Part shown: positions 8,343-17,573 of the stretch, one piece after another
Position numbering within the stretch: position 1 is the stretch's first letter
How the letters are laid out: each line of letters begins with the position of its first letter
NCBI RefSeq assembly: GCF_003966225.1
Contig: NZ_RXNU01000015.1
Location: 1 to 64,000 of the forward strand
Direction: 5' to 3'
Length of the DNA: 64,000 nucleotides
Source: Shewanella canadensis
GTDB taxonomy: Bacteria > Pseudomonadota > Gammaproteobacteria > Enterobacterales > Shewanellaceae
The notes under the pieces: model-generated
Database searches by the model: none
What the model saw: the letters and a program-made list of their open reading frames with translations, nothing else
Told to the model about the DNA's origin: nothing
Made by a program: the position numbers and the translations under genes

Positions 8343-9449
8343 TTATCTGTCGATAAAACGCCTGTGTGTATGTATGCTCATTAAGATACCAAAACCCGTC
8401 ATCAAAGTTAGCATGGATGTACCCCCATAACTAATTAAGGGCAGGGGAACACCTACTACAGGTAGTAGACCCGAAACCATGCCGATATTAACAAAGATAT
8501 AAACGAAGAAGGTTAAGGTTATACTGCCAGCCAACAGTCGAGCGAAGCTAGTTTGTGCTCGGGACGCAATAACAAGGCCTCTGCCTATGACATAGAGGTA
8601 TATGGCAAGTAGCAGTAGGCTACCGATTAAACCAAATTCTTCACCGATAACGGCGAAAATAAAGTCGGTGTGACGTTCCGGGAGAAACTCTAGCTGTGAC
8701 TGTGTACCGTCAAGCCAACCCTTCCCCCACATCCCGCCCGAGCCGATAGCGATTTTAGATTGAATAATATGATAGCCAGCGCCCAAAGGATCTTTTTCCG
8801 GGTCGAGTAGAGTGAGTACCCGGGTACGTTGATAGTCATGCATCAGAAAAAACCACAACACAGGCAGCATGGCGAGGACGCCACCGATGAAGGTACCTAC
8901 AATCGCCCAACTCATCCCCGATAAAAACAACACGAATATACCCGAAGCCGCGACCAGTATAGAGGTACCAAGGTCAGGTTGTTTGGCAATCAAGAGTGTC
9001 GGAATAAGTAAGAGAACGCCTGCACCGGCTAAGTATCTTTTCTTAGGCGGAAGTGGGAACTTACTTATGTACCAAGCCATGGTGATAGGGAAGGCAAGTT
9101 TGATAAGTTCCGATGGCTGAAACTCCATGAAGCCAAGGTTTAGCCACCTTTGCGCTCCCTTGTTGATCTCACCAAAAAAGTGCACCCCCAGCAGCAAGAC
9201 TATTCCGGCCAGATAGATGGGAAAGGCCCAACGCCGGAGTACTTCGGGATTAATCTGAGCGACAATAAACATGATCACCAGTGATAAGCCCATTCGAACC
9301 AGTTGGCGTTCCATGAGGGCTAAGTCTTCACCGCCTGCAGAATAGATGACGAATAAGCCGAAGCCCATCAAGGCGAGAATGCCGAATAAGAGTGGCAGAT
9401 CGATATGGAGTCGCTGCCAAATATTCAGTCTATGGTTTTGCGTACTCAT
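8343..9449 (-). CDS. rodA: Rod-shape peptidoglycan polymerase RodA (SEDS)
   Basis: 368 aa with about ten membrane segments. RodA is the glycosyltransferase of the elongasome and works with PBP2 (MrdA). SEDS signatures include EFQPSELIKLAFP, KQPDLGTS and, near the end, GVPLPLISYGGTSMLT. The start codon overlaps the mrdA stop (ATGA), so the two partners are translationally coupled. Length fits E. coli RodA (370 aa). Confidence 0.97.
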   Translation of the reverse strand: MSTQNHRLNIWQRLHIDLPLLFGILALMGFGLFVIYSAGGEDLALMERQLVRMGLSLVIMFIVAQINPEVLRRWAFPIYLAGIVLLLGVHFFGEINKGAQRWLNLGFMEFQPSELIKLAFPITMAWYISKFPLPPKKRYLAGAGVLLLIPTLLIAKQPDLGTSILVAASGIFVLFLSGMSWAIVGTFIGGVLAMLPVLWFFLMHDYQRTRVLTLLDPEKDPLGAGYHIIQSKIAIGSGGMWGKGWLDGTQSQLEFLPERHTDFIFAVIGEEFGLIGSLLLLAIYLYVIGRGLVIASRAQTSFARLLAGSITLTFFVYIFVNIGMVSGLLPVVGVPLPLISYGGTSMLTLMTGFGILMSIHTHRRFIDR

Positions 9450-11302
9450 TGAATCGACTCCCAGCTATCTCGTAACATATATTCATCAAGCAGAGCTCTG
9501 GCAACCGGGCCTGCATTGGCGCCACCCCAGCCGGCATTTTCAAGTACCACGGCCAGAACAATTTTGGGATTCTCAAAGGGGGCATAGGCAATAACTAATG
9601 CGTTATCTCTAAGGTGTTCATCAATAGTATCAGCATCATACTTTGCATCCGCAGCGACACTGATAACCTGAGCCGTACCGGTTTTCATAGCTGCACTATA
9701 TGTGGCATCTTTAAATCGTTTTTTATGAGCCGTATCTCTCATCGCGTTATTGATGATCTCCCAGTTTTTAGGGTTTTTAAGCTCAATCGGTGCCATCTCA
9801 TCGACGGGTGAGTTAATTTTTGCCGTGCTGTCTTTTATTGATTTCAACAGGTGTGGCACAAAGCGTTTGCCTTTGTTCGCCATAATCGCCGCAGCGTTGG
9901 CGAGTTGTATTGGTGTCGTGGTCCAGTAGCCCTGACCAATACCTACAGAGATGGTGTCACCGATATACCAAGGTTGGTTGTACCTCATGCGCTTCCAATC
10001 TTTCGATGGCATGATGCCAGCCGACTCTTCAAAAATGTCGATCCCAGTCCGCTCACCAAAACCAAAGGGTTGCATGAAATTGGCAATCTTATCTACACCT
10101 GTTTTATAGGCAAGCTCATAAAAATAGGTATCGCAAGAGCCGATTAAGGCGCTATTAACATCTACCCAGCCATGTCCCCAGCGTTTCCAGTCTCTGTACT
10201 TTCTCTCGACGCCGGGGATCTGCCAGAAGCCGGGATCCCAGACTCGAGTCTTCGCTGTGATTGTTTTCTCTTCTAAGCCAAGCAGGGCTAAATGAGGTTT
10301 AACTGTCGATGCCGGGGCGTATTGTCCCTGAGTCGCCCGGTTAATCAGAGGGCGGGAGCGAGAGTTGAGTAACTCGTTGTATGCCTTGCTACTGATCCCG
10401 TGTACAAAAAGGTTCGGGTCATAGGTTGGACTCGACACCATAGCTAATATTCCGCCATCGCGAGGATCTATTGCCACAACAGAGCCCCTGCGACCATTCA
10501 GCAATTCAACGGCTTTTTCTTGTAGCTTTAAGTCTAAAGTCAGGTAGATATCCTGACCAGGTACCGGAGGAACTGATTTTAGCGTTCGAATAGTGCGGCC
10601 ACGGTTATTGACCTCTTCCTCTAAATGACCTGGCTGACCATGAAGCAGATTTTCATAGAACTTCTCGATACCTTGCTTACCTATATCTTTGGTGGCAGCG
10701 TAATTTTTCCATAGATCATTACGCTGTAGTGCTGCCCGGTCTCGATCGTTAATTCTTCCTACATAGCCTAATGCATGGGTCATCATCCCGTTGTAAGGGT
10801 AGTGACGTTTTAGTCCGGCAACCACAGATATACCGGGAAATCGATGACGATTGACGCTGAACAGTGCGACTTCACTTTCGCTCAGGCGGTTCTTTAGCGT
10901 TAACGGCTTAAAACGTCTGTGATATTTCAGTGACTTTTGGAAGTCTTCCTGCTCATCGGCAGACAGTGGGATAAGCGTACTTAATTCAGCCAGTACAGCG
11001 GGGACATCTTTTACTTTCTCAGGGATGAGTTCTAAGGAAAAGAAAGGCTGATTTTCAGCTAGGAGCTTGCCATGGCGGTCGAATATCAGACCCCGACTCG
11101 GCGCGACAGGCACAACTCTGATCCGGTTATCATTAGAACGAGTTTCGTAGTCGGTATATGAGAGTATTTGCAGGTGATAGAGGTTTGTCAGTAATATTCC
11201 CAACAAAATGACGACGCAAGCGAATGTAAACAATGCTCTTCGTTTGAAAAGCGATGCCTCCGCTGCGTGGTCATGCATAGTTATCCGCTTCTTTGGCGCC
11301 AC
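9446..11302 (-). CDS. mrdA: Penicillin-binding protein 2, elongasome transpeptidase
   Basis: 618 aa. It crosslinks peptidoglycan during lateral wall growth. A single N-terminal membrane anchor (about residues 23-45) is followed by the PBP dimerisation domain (RGLIFDRHG) and the transpeptidase domain with the SxxK serine at 332 (ASTVK), SxN-type GSCDT and KTGTAQ. The GTG at 11302 is the first start; an ATG eight codons on (11278) is an alternative. It shares a 4-base overlap with rodA. Confidence 0.96.
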   Translation of the reverse strand: MAPKKRITMHDHAAEASLFKRRALFTFACVVILLGILLTNLYHLQILSYTDYETRSNDNRIRVVPVAPSRGLIFDRHGKLLAENQPFFSLELIPEKVKDVPAVLAELSTLIPLSADEQEDFQKSLKYHRRFKPLTLKNRLSESEVALFSVNRHRFPGISVVAGLKRHYPYNGMMTHALGYVGRINDRDRAALQRNDLWKNYAATKDIGKQGIEKFYENLLHGQPGHLEEEVNNRGRTIRTLKSVPPVPGQDIYLTLDLKLQEKAVELLNGRRGSVVAIDPRDGGILAMVSSPTYDPNLFVHGISSKAYNELLNSRSRPLINRATQGQYAPASTVKPHLALLGLEEKTITAKTRVWDPGFWQIPGVERKYRDWKRWGHGWVDVNSALIGSCDTYFYELAYKTGVDKIANFMQPFGFGERTGIDIFEESAGIMPSKDWKRMRYNQPWYIGDTISVGIGQGYWTTTPIQLANAAAIMANKGKRFVPHLLKSIKDSTAKINSPVDEMAPIELKNPKNWEIINNAMRDTAHKKRFKDATYSAAMKTGTAQVISVAADAKYDADTIDEHLRDNALVIAYAPFENPKIVLAVVLENAGWGGANAGPVARALLDEYMLRDSWESIQ

Positions 11303-11384
11303 TTACACTTTCTCCAGCTTAGATATAAGCGATTGACACATAGCCTTGTCCTTAGCTAACTAGCTTAGGTCCCAACAGGAACAC

Positions 11385-11855
11385 CTATTCTCTATGGTAA
11401 GGGTGATTATTATTGACGCTCCAAGCTCGATAAAGGCTTTCGGCAACAACAACTCTGACTAATGGATGGGGTAGAGTCAAAGCGGATAGGCACCAGCTTT
11501 GAGATGCTGCTTGTTTACAAGCAGGGGCAAGACCTTCGGGTCCACCAATGAGCAGGCTCACATCTCGTCCATCTAACTGCCACTTACTGAGTTGAGTGGC
11601 AAGATCTGGTGTCGTCCAGGTTTTTCCCGGCAGGTCTAAGCTGACGATATGATTACTTTTGGGAATAGCAGCCAACATCTGCTCGCCTTCTTTATGAAGA
11701 ATTCGAGCAATATCGGCATTCTTGCCTCTTTTCCCCGCAGGGATCTCAACCAGTTCGAGTGCCATATCTCTAGGAAAACGACGTTGGTATTCCTGGAAAC
11801 CTGTGGTGACCCAATCTGGCATACGAGTGCCAACTGCGATTAACTGTAACTTCAT
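11385..11855 (-). CDS. rlmH: 23S rRNA pseudouridine-1915 N3-methyltransferase RlmH
   Basis: 156 aa from ATG 11855, which overlaps the rsfS stop (TAATG); an upstream in-frame start lies inside rsfS and is rejected. RlmH is a SPOUT methyltransferase modifying position 1915 in helix 69 of 23S rRNA. The SAM-binding LLIGGPEGL loop and the C-terminal LTLPHPLVRVVVAESLYRA with the final NHPYHRE match E. coli RlmH (155 aa) almost residue for residue. Confidence 0.97.
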   Translation of the reverse strand: MKLQLIAVGTRMPDWVTTGFQEYQRRFPRDMALELVEIPAGKRGKNADIARILHKEGEQMLAAIPKSNHIVSLDLPGKTWTTPDLATQLSKWQLDGRDVSLLIGGPEGLAPACKQAASQSWCLSALTLPHPLVRVVVAESLYRAWSVNNNHPYHRE

Positions 11856-12184
11856 TAAGCAGGTTTTTCTGACCAAAGCTTCTCGAGTTCGTAAAAATCA
11901 CGAGTTTTATCTTGCATGACATGAAGGATCACATCACCTAAGTCAACTAATACCCATTCGCTGCTTTCACGGCCTTCAACACCATAAATGTGTAGCTTGG
12001 CACGCTTAGATTCAACCACAACATTTTCAGCAATTGCTTTAACGTGAGTTTTAGATGTTCCAGAACAAACCACCATGTAATCAGTGATGTTAGACTGGTT
12101 AGATACTTCTAATGTAACAATATCTTTGGCTTTTAAATCTTCGATTTTATCGATTACAAATTGCTTTAGCTCGGCGCTATCCAC
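11855..12184 (-). CDS. rsfS: Ribosomal silencing factor RsfS
   Basis: 109 aa (E. coli 105). It binds ribosomal protein L14 on the 50S subunit and blocks subunit joining in stationary phase or starvation. The Iojap/RsfS fold is recognisable by ADIVTLEV-type KDIVTLEVS, DYMVVCSGTS, HVKAIAENV, and the C-terminal W-L-D-GDVILHVM-(F/Y)YELEKLW block. It lies between nadD and rlmH, the usual order in gammaproteobacteria. Confidence 0.96.
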   Translation of the reverse strand: MDSAELKQFVIDKIEDLKAKDIVTLEVSNQSNITDYMVVCSGTSKTHVKAIAENVVVESKRAKLHIYGVEGRESSEWVLVDLGDVILHVMQDKTRDFYELEKLWSEKPA

Positions 12185-12306
12185 GCGGAATACCTCATTA
12201 AATTTTTAACAGCGCAGTAGTATAACAGGTTATGGCAAATCTCATAAGCGATTGGTGATACAGAATGGCAATTTCCCATGGGGAAGTGATAAAGGTGAGG
12301 TTAAAC

Positions 12307-12936
12307 CTAGGGCTGATAAAGACTATTTTTTTGAATAAATTTAATAATCTTACTTGGTAGTGCATTTTCCGAAATGATGCCATTCAGTAGTTGATGGCGA
12401 ATCTCTGTAGAGGAATAGGGCTGCGGGGCTATTTCAACCGGGATAATGAGTCCGGTGCTTTGTGGTGGTATTTGATTGGTCGGGGTTAACCTATGCTCGT
12501 ATTCTTCGTAGACAGCGCTATCCGGTTTTAAGCACCAGCCATGGCGCTGAGAAACGACAATATGACACAATGTAAATATTGATCTCCATTCGTACCAGGT
12601 CGGCAGTGATACGAGCGAGTCCATCCCCATGATAAAATAGAACTCATCATTAGGATGTTCACCTCTGAGCTGTTTAAGTGTAGTCACCAGATAAGATGGA
12701 CTGTCGCGTTTGGCTTCAATGTCACAAAGGTCAAATTCATCATATTGCTCGCAAACAAGCTGAACCATCTCGAGTCGCTGCTCTGTACTGACACTCGTTG
12801 ACGCCTTATGAGGCGGTATATGGTTTGGCATCAACCATACCCTATCCAAATTCAGCTTCTCTCTCACCTCAAGGGCTGGGCGAATGTGACCAAAATGAAT
12901 AGGGTCGAAGGTGCCGCCTAGTATGCCGATACGCAT
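12307..12936 (-). CDS. nadD: Nicotinate-nucleotide adenylyltransferase NadD
   Basis: 209 aa from ATG 12936. It makes nicotinate adenine dinucleotide from NaMN and ATP in NAD synthesis. The nucleotidyltransferase motifs GGTFDPIHFGH at the N-terminus and SSTEIR near the C-terminus are intact. A longer frame from 12984 reads through intergenic repeat sequence and is not used, because family proteins begin at M-IG-GGTFDP. The first codons and the upstream flank are repeated twice more just upstream (see the repeat at 12903). Confidence 0.95.
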   Translation of the reverse strand: MRIGILGGTFDPIHFGHIRPALEVREKLNLDRVWLMPNHIPPHKASTSVSTEQRLEMVQLVCEQYDEFDLCDIEAKRDSPSYLVTTLKQLRGEHPNDEFYFIMGMDSLVSLPTWYEWRSIFTLCHIVVSQRHGWCLKPDSAVYEEYEHRLTPTNQIPPQSTGLIIPVEIAPQPYSSTEIRHQLLNGIISENALPSKIIKFIQKNSLYQP

Positions 12937-13171
12937 GATTAACCTAGCTCCATTCGTTGAGTTTAATATGGAACAAGCTAACATGTGCTTTACTGAGGTC
13001 GAAGGTGCCGGGCAATATACCGATACGCATGATTAACTTAGCTCCATTCGTTGAGTTTACTATGAAATAAGCTAGCGTTTGCTCTAGTGGAGCCAAAGGT
13101 GCCGATACGCATGGCTAACTTTAGCTTCATTCGTTGAGTTCGATATGGGATAAGCTAGCATGTGCTTTAGG
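12903..13171 (-). repeat. Threefold tandem repeat spanning the holA-nadD junction
   Basis: Three units of about 92 bases begin near 12903, 12997 and 13089 (the last shorter). On the minus strand each contains a version of the holA 3' end (codons for LNE and a stop), the intergenic segment, and the nadD 5' end (ATGCGTATCGG). The two extra copies carry tiny chimeric open frames that start like NadD (MRIGIL-GTFD; MRIGTFGS) and end like HolA (KLNEWS). The real holA ends at 13127 and the real nadD starts at 12936. Confidence 0.85.
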
Positions 13172-14161
13172 GTCAAACAGCAGGCATAGATGGCTCATAC
13201 CTGTCCAGTCTTCCATTCCCTGTTGTTTGAGCTTTAACTCGATGGCAGATGCCCCGCAGAGCAAAGACTCAATTTGAGTGAGCGTCAGCCTGTTCAGTGC
13301 AGCTTGATATAAAGGTTTACGTTTATCCCAGATCCTGAGCTTGCTCCAAAGAGTTTGCAGCGATTGTTGACTCTCAAGTGCACTCTTTAGCTGCAGTAAA
13401 ATCGCTAGCTCCTTAAATACTCCCCACATAATTATCGGCATGGCAACTCCCTCAGCCTTTAGCTGTGAAAGGATATGTTGGGCTTTGTCCTGATGATTAT
13501 TTAACATGGCATCGGTGAGCTGAAATACACTGAATCGCGATTGATCTTCGAAATAGGACTCGAGTTGCTGACTATTTATCTCAGTGTTGGGACTTAGCAG
13601 CTGCAGCAGTTGCAATGATTGGTCGGCTGCGAGTAAATTTCCTTCGTAAAGGCTGAATAACATCTCTCTGGCATCGCGAGTCAATAACAACTTAAAGTGA
13701 CTGATGCGGCCATCGAGCCAGCGCTGAAATTGCTGACCTTCGGGAGTTGCGCAGGGGATGTAGACGCCTTTAGCGTCCAGAGTCTTAAACCATTTACTCT
13801 TTGTCTGCTCTGCTGCGAGTTTGGGACCCGTTATTATCAACAGAACATCTGGATTTTCCATCTGCATTAAGTGTTGAAAAATAGCGCCACCTTCGCTGCC
13901 GGGTTTGGCCTGCGGAAGTGTGAGTTCGATGACTCGTCTGCTCGAAAACAAGCTCATCGCCTGCCACTCGTCAACTAACTCATTCCAGTTAAAATTGTTC
14001 TCTTGTGTTAGCTGAACTTTCTCTTCAAAACCATCACGTTTAGCCTGAGCATAGATCTGGGTTCGACTTGTTTCACATAGCCAAGGATCATCGCCAAATA
14101 TGAGGTAGCACTGTTGCAGCGGTTTGAGATGACGGGCTAGCTGATCCGGGTAGACCCTCAT
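13127..14161 (-). CDS. holA: DNA polymerase III delta subunit HolA
   Basis: 344 aa (E. coli 343). Delta opens the beta sliding clamp within the clamp loader. The N-terminal region (MRVYPDQLARHL, YLIFGDDPWL) and the clamp-binding MSLFSSRRVIEL segment are typical, followed by the AAA-like fold without a functional Walker A. It lies between lptE and nadD as in E. coli. The gene end is the source of the repeat that continues to nadD; the reading frame itself is complete. Confidence 0.95.
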   Translation of the reverse strand: MRVYPDQLARHLKPLQQCYLIFGDDPWLCETSRTQIYAQAKRDGFEEKVQLTQENNFNWNELVDEWQAMSLFSSRRVIELTLPQAKPGSEGGAIFQHLMQMENPDVLLIITGPKLAAEQTKSKWFKTLDAKGVYIPCATPEGQQFQRWLDGRISHFKLLLTRDAREMLFSLYEGNLLAADQSLQLLQLLSPNTEINSQQLESYFEDQSRFSVFQLTDAMLNNHQDKAQHILSQLKAEGVAMPIIMWGVFKELAILLQLKSALESQQSLQTLWSKLRIWDKRKPLYQAALNRLTLTQIESLLCGASAIELKLKQQGMEDWTGMSHLCLLFDPKAHASLSHIELNE

Positions 14162-14228
14162 CAGTAAGCCTTAATATAGAAAAATAAGCGAAGGTCGTGG
14201 TTCTGTAAACCGTGGGTTGAAAAAGCCA

Positions 14229-14723
14229 TCAATTTATCTCTATCGATGCGAGTGTCTGTATCATCTGATCTGCTGCCTGGATACGCATCTCTTTTAAGAG
14301 TAGCTCCATCTCTCGGCTTTTTGCTAACGCAGTACGTGGATCATCGAGGTAATCTCTCTGAATATCGACTTCGAATGTCTGTGCCTCACCTTCCGGTAAG
14401 CTTACTGCGAATGTTACGTGATAGGTCAGTTCATATTCAGCCACATTACCCGTTGGGTAAAGGGAGAGGGTCGATCTGTCCAGTGAGTCCCGCAAAATAT
14501 TCAAGGTAGGCGTTTCGTCTGATTCATCCACAAGTGAGATACTGTGTAGACGTAAGCGCTCACGTACCAGACGAGTCAGCTCGCTATACTCATCTTGACT
14601 GGTAAGGTGCAGGGTTCTTAGCTGCTCTGGAATAGAGTAGCTTCCCTGAAGTTTAAAGCCGCAACCGGCGCAGAGCAAAATGCTCAATGCCATTATTGCG
14701 AAACATATGCGTTTAATTAGCAT
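14229..14723 (-). CDS. lptE: LPS-assembly lipoprotein LptE
   Basis: 164 aa, somewhat shorter than E. coli LptE (193 aa). It forms the plug of the outer-membrane LPS translocon with LptD. The N-terminus is a signal peptide ending in CAGC; Cys21 is the lipidation site, with Cys rather than Leu at -3. The family start CGFKLQGSYSIPEQLRTL follows. It lies between leuS and holA in the conserved leuS-lptE-holA-nadD order. The first 50 or so bases of the gene are duplicated upstream. Confidence 0.92.
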   Translation of the reverse strand: MLIKRICFAIMALSILLCAGCGFKLQGSYSIPEQLRTLHLTSQDEYSELTRLVRERLRLHSISLVDESDETPTLNILRDSLDRSTLSLYPTGNVAEYELTYHVTFAVSLPEGEAQTFEVDIQRDYLDDPRTALAKSREMELLLKEMRIQAADQMIQTLASIEIN

Positions 14724-14868
14724 AAGCTAGGCGTTTATTCCTTGTAAGTGAAGTCACTTATTAGTAATGACACTGAGCAAAACGCTCAGTGTCATTATAA
14801 TTGCGAAACATATGCGTTAAATTCGTATATGTTAAGCATTTTTCCTTGTAAGTGAAGTGTCTAGTTAG
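14673..14868 (-). repeat. Tandem duplication spanning the leuS-lptE junction
   Basis: Two copies about 102 bases apart, near 14673-14766 and 14775-14868. Shared blocks are GAGCAAAA-GCTCA, TTGCGAAACATATGCGTT and CCTTGTAAGTGAAGT. The copies cover the 5' part of lptE, the intergenic region, and the last codons of leuS. The extra copy no longer encodes an LptE-like start with an open frame (it reaches a stop after about 14 codons). Confidence 0.8.
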
Positions 14869-17452
14869 CCACGATGTTGAGCAATTTGCCCGGTACATAG
14901 ATAACTTTGCGAACGGTTTTACCTTCGGTATGTTTAACTACACCCTCTTCTGCAAAACCTTGTTCCTCAACAACCTCTTTAGTCGCATCGGCTGGAACGG
15001 TGATCTTGGCACGCAGTTTACCGTTGACTTGAACGATAATTAGCTTGCTATCTTCAACGAGTGCAGACTGATCCGCTTCAGGCCAACGCACATCTTCGAT
15101 GTTCTCTGCATTCCCAAGTTCATTCCACAGGCTAAAGCTAGTGTGTGGAATGATAGGGTAAAGCAGGCGGACAACTGCAGAAAGTGCTTCTTGCATCAGA
15201 GCACGGTCTTGCTGAGTTTCAGTTGGTGCTTTCTGAAGACGATTCATCAGCTCCATAACGGAGGCGATGGCTGTATTGAACATCTGGCGACGCTCAATAT
15301 CATCACCGACCTTAACTATGGTCTTGTGCAGTTCACGACGTAACTCTTTCTGCTTAGCATCGAGAGATTTAACGTCTAATGGAGCTGTGGCGCCTTTAGC
15401 AACATGGTCATGGGCGACTTTCCACAAACGCTTAATAAAGCGATGTGCACCTTCAACACTCGATTCTTGCCATTCAAGTGTCAGCTCAGGTGGCGCGGCA
15501 AACATCATAAACAGACGTACGGTGTCGGCGCCGTACTTATCTACCATCACTTGAGGATCGATGCCGTTGTTTTTAGACTTAGACATCTTGCTCATACCGG
15601 TATAGACAAGCTCATGACCTTCGCTGTCAACGGCTTTTTGGATGCGACCTTTCTCGTCAGTTTCCTGAACGGTCACATCTGACGGAGCAACCCAAACCCG
15701 CGCGCCTTTCTCGTTGTTATAGTAGAAAGCGTCGGCTAATACCATACCTTGAGTCAGTAGACGTTTAGCTGGCTCATCAGAATTAACTAAACCGATATCA
15801 CGCAGTAATTTATGGAAGAAGCGGAAGTAAAGCAGATGCATACACGCATGCTCAATACCACCGATATACTGATCTACCGGCAGCCAGTAGTTAGCCTTAG
15901 CTGGGTCTAACATCTCATCGGCATGTGGACTACAGTAACGCGCATAATACCAAGACGACTCCATAAAGGTGTCGAAGGTATCAGTCTCTCTGAACGCTTC
16001 CTGGCCATTAATCTGAGTTTTAGCCCACTCTTTGTCAGCCTTGATTGGGCTTTGGATCCCATCCATGACCACATCTTCAGGCAAAATGACAGGCAGTTGA
16101 TCTTCCGGTGTCGGAACGACTGTACCGTCAGCAAGCGTGACCATAGGGATCGGTGCACCCCAATAACGCTGACGGGAGACACCCCAGTCGCGTAAACGGA
16201 AGTTCACCTGACGTTTACCTTTGCCTTCACTCGATAGCTTGGCATCGATGGCATCGAAAGCGCCTTGGAAGTCCAGGCCATCCAGCTCGGGAAAAGAGTC
16301 ACCCGAGTTAAACACTACGCCTTTTTCTGTGTAAGCTTCTTCGCTGATGTCTAAGTCGCTATCGCTTGGCTTAATAACACCTTCGATAGCTAAGCCGTAT
16401 TTAGTCGCGAACTCATAATCACGTTGATCGTGAGCTGGGACTGACATTACAGCGCCTGTACCGTAGTTCATCAATACGAAGTTAGCGGCCCAGATAGGTA
16501 CTTGCTTACCCGTTAATGGATGAGTGGCATACAGACCAGTAGCAACACCTTTCTTTTCCATCGCAGCCATAGCGGCTTCGGTAGTATCGGCGTTTTTACA
16601 CTCTTCGATAAAGTCGGCAAGCTCAGGGGTATTCGCTGCGGCTTTTTCTGCAAGCGGGTGACCTGCAGCAATGGCAACATAAGTTACACCCATTACAGTA
16701 TCCGGGCGCGTGGTGTAGATATCGAATGTCTCTTCACTATCGACAACGCCGAAAGTCATCTCGATGCCTTCGCTGCGCCCAATCCAGTTACGTTGCATGG
16801 TCTTAACTTGCTCAGGCCATTCGTCTAACTGATCGATATCTTTCAGTAGTTCGTCCGCATACTCAGTGATCTTGATAAACCACTGTGGGATCTCTTTTTG
16901 CTCTACCGTTGTATCACAACGCCAGCAGCAACCATCAATAACCTGTTCGTTAGCCAAAACGGTTTCATCGTTCGGACACCAGTTGACCGAAGCCGTTTTC
17001 TTATAGACTAAGCCTTTTTCAAAAAGCTTAGTGAAAAACCACTGCTCCCAACGATAATACTCAGGGGTACAGGTTGCGATCTCACGGCTCCAGTCATAAC
17101 CGAAACCCAGCATTTTCAGCTGGTTTTTCATGTAATCGATGTTTTCGTAAGTCCAAGGCGCCGGGGCTGTGTTGTTTTTAATCGCAGCGTTTTCAGCAGG
17201 AAGACCAAATGAGTCCCAACCTATAGGCTGTAATACATTTTTTCCCTGAAGTCGCTGGTAACGAGCGACAACGTCACCTATGGTGTAGTTACGAACATGA
17301 CCCATGTGTAGCCGGCCAGAAGGGTAAGGAAACATAGAGAGACAGTAGAATTTCTCTTTGTTTTCGTCTTCGGTGACTTCAAATGTTTTTTTGTCTTGCC
17401 AGTGCTGCTGCACTTTAGCTTCAATTTCTGAAGGTTTATATTGCTCTTGCAT
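14861..17452 (-). CDS. leuS: Leucyl-tRNA synthetase
   Basis: 863 aa. It charges tRNA-Leu, three of which are encoded at 32 kb in this window. The class I signatures are HMGH (in RLHMGHVRNY) and KMSKSKN. The editing domain carries the TTRPDT motif, and the zinc-type CWRC segment lies in the first third. The ATG at 17452 is used; the codon before it is a TTG with no separate ribosome binding site. It is divergent from the ybeL-like gene, as in E. coli. Confidence 0.97.
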   Translation of the reverse strand: MQEQYKPSEIEAKVQQHWQDKKTFEVTEDENKEKFYCLSMFPYPSGRLHMGHVRNYTIGDVVARYQRLQGKNVLQPIGWDSFGLPAENAAIKNNTAPAPWTYENIDYMKNQLKMLGFGYDWSREIATCTPEYYRWEQWFFTKLFEKGLVYKKTASVNWCPNDETVLANEQVIDGCCWRCDTTVEQKEIPQWFIKITEYADELLKDIDQLDEWPEQVKTMQRNWIGRSEGIEMTFGVVDSEETFDIYTTRPDTVMGVTYVAIAAGHPLAEKAAANTPELADFIEECKNADTTEAAMAAMEKKGVATGLYATHPLTGKQVPIWAANFVLMNYGTGAVMSVPAHDQRDYEFATKYGLAIEGVIKPSDSDLDISEEAYTEKGVVFNSGDSFPELDGLDFQGAFDAIDAKLSSEGKGKRQVNFRLRDWGVSRQRYWGAPIPMVTLADGTVVPTPEDQLPVILPEDVVMDGIQSPIKADKEWAKTQINGQEAFRETDTFDTFMESSWYYARYCSPHADEMLDPAKANYWLPVDQYIGGIEHACMHLLYFRFFHKLLRDIGLVNSDEPAKRLLTQGMVLADAFYYNNEKGARVWVAPSDVTVQETDEKGRIQKAVDSEGHELVYTGMSKMSKSKNNGIDPQVMVDKYGADTVRLFMMFAAPPELTLEWQESSVEGAHRFIKRLWKVAHDHVAKGATAPLDVKSLDAKQKELRRELHKTIVKVGDDIERRQMFNTAIASVMELMNRLQKAPTETQQDRALMQEALSAVVRLLYPIIPHTSFSLWNELGNAENIEDVRWPEADQSALVEDSKLIIVQVNGKLRAKITVPADATKEVVEEQGFAEEGVVKHTEGKTVRKVIYVPGKLLNIVAN

Positions 17453-17573
17453 CAATATTTCCCGGCCATGCCGCCCATTTATTTGATCTTGCGCACTTAC
17501 CGCGCGAGTTAGATCTGCATAGAATAAACTAGAAGTGAGTCATTAAAAAGGTTCAGTTGAAGGAGTATTGAGT

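Noticed and set aside
12937..12984. Longer NadD start at 12984
   Set aside because: It would translate intergenic repeat sequence; all family members start just before the GGTFDP motif.
15907..16828. Open frames overlapping leuS in other frames
   Set aside because: The leuS frame is continuous and conserved through this stretch, so these are shadows.
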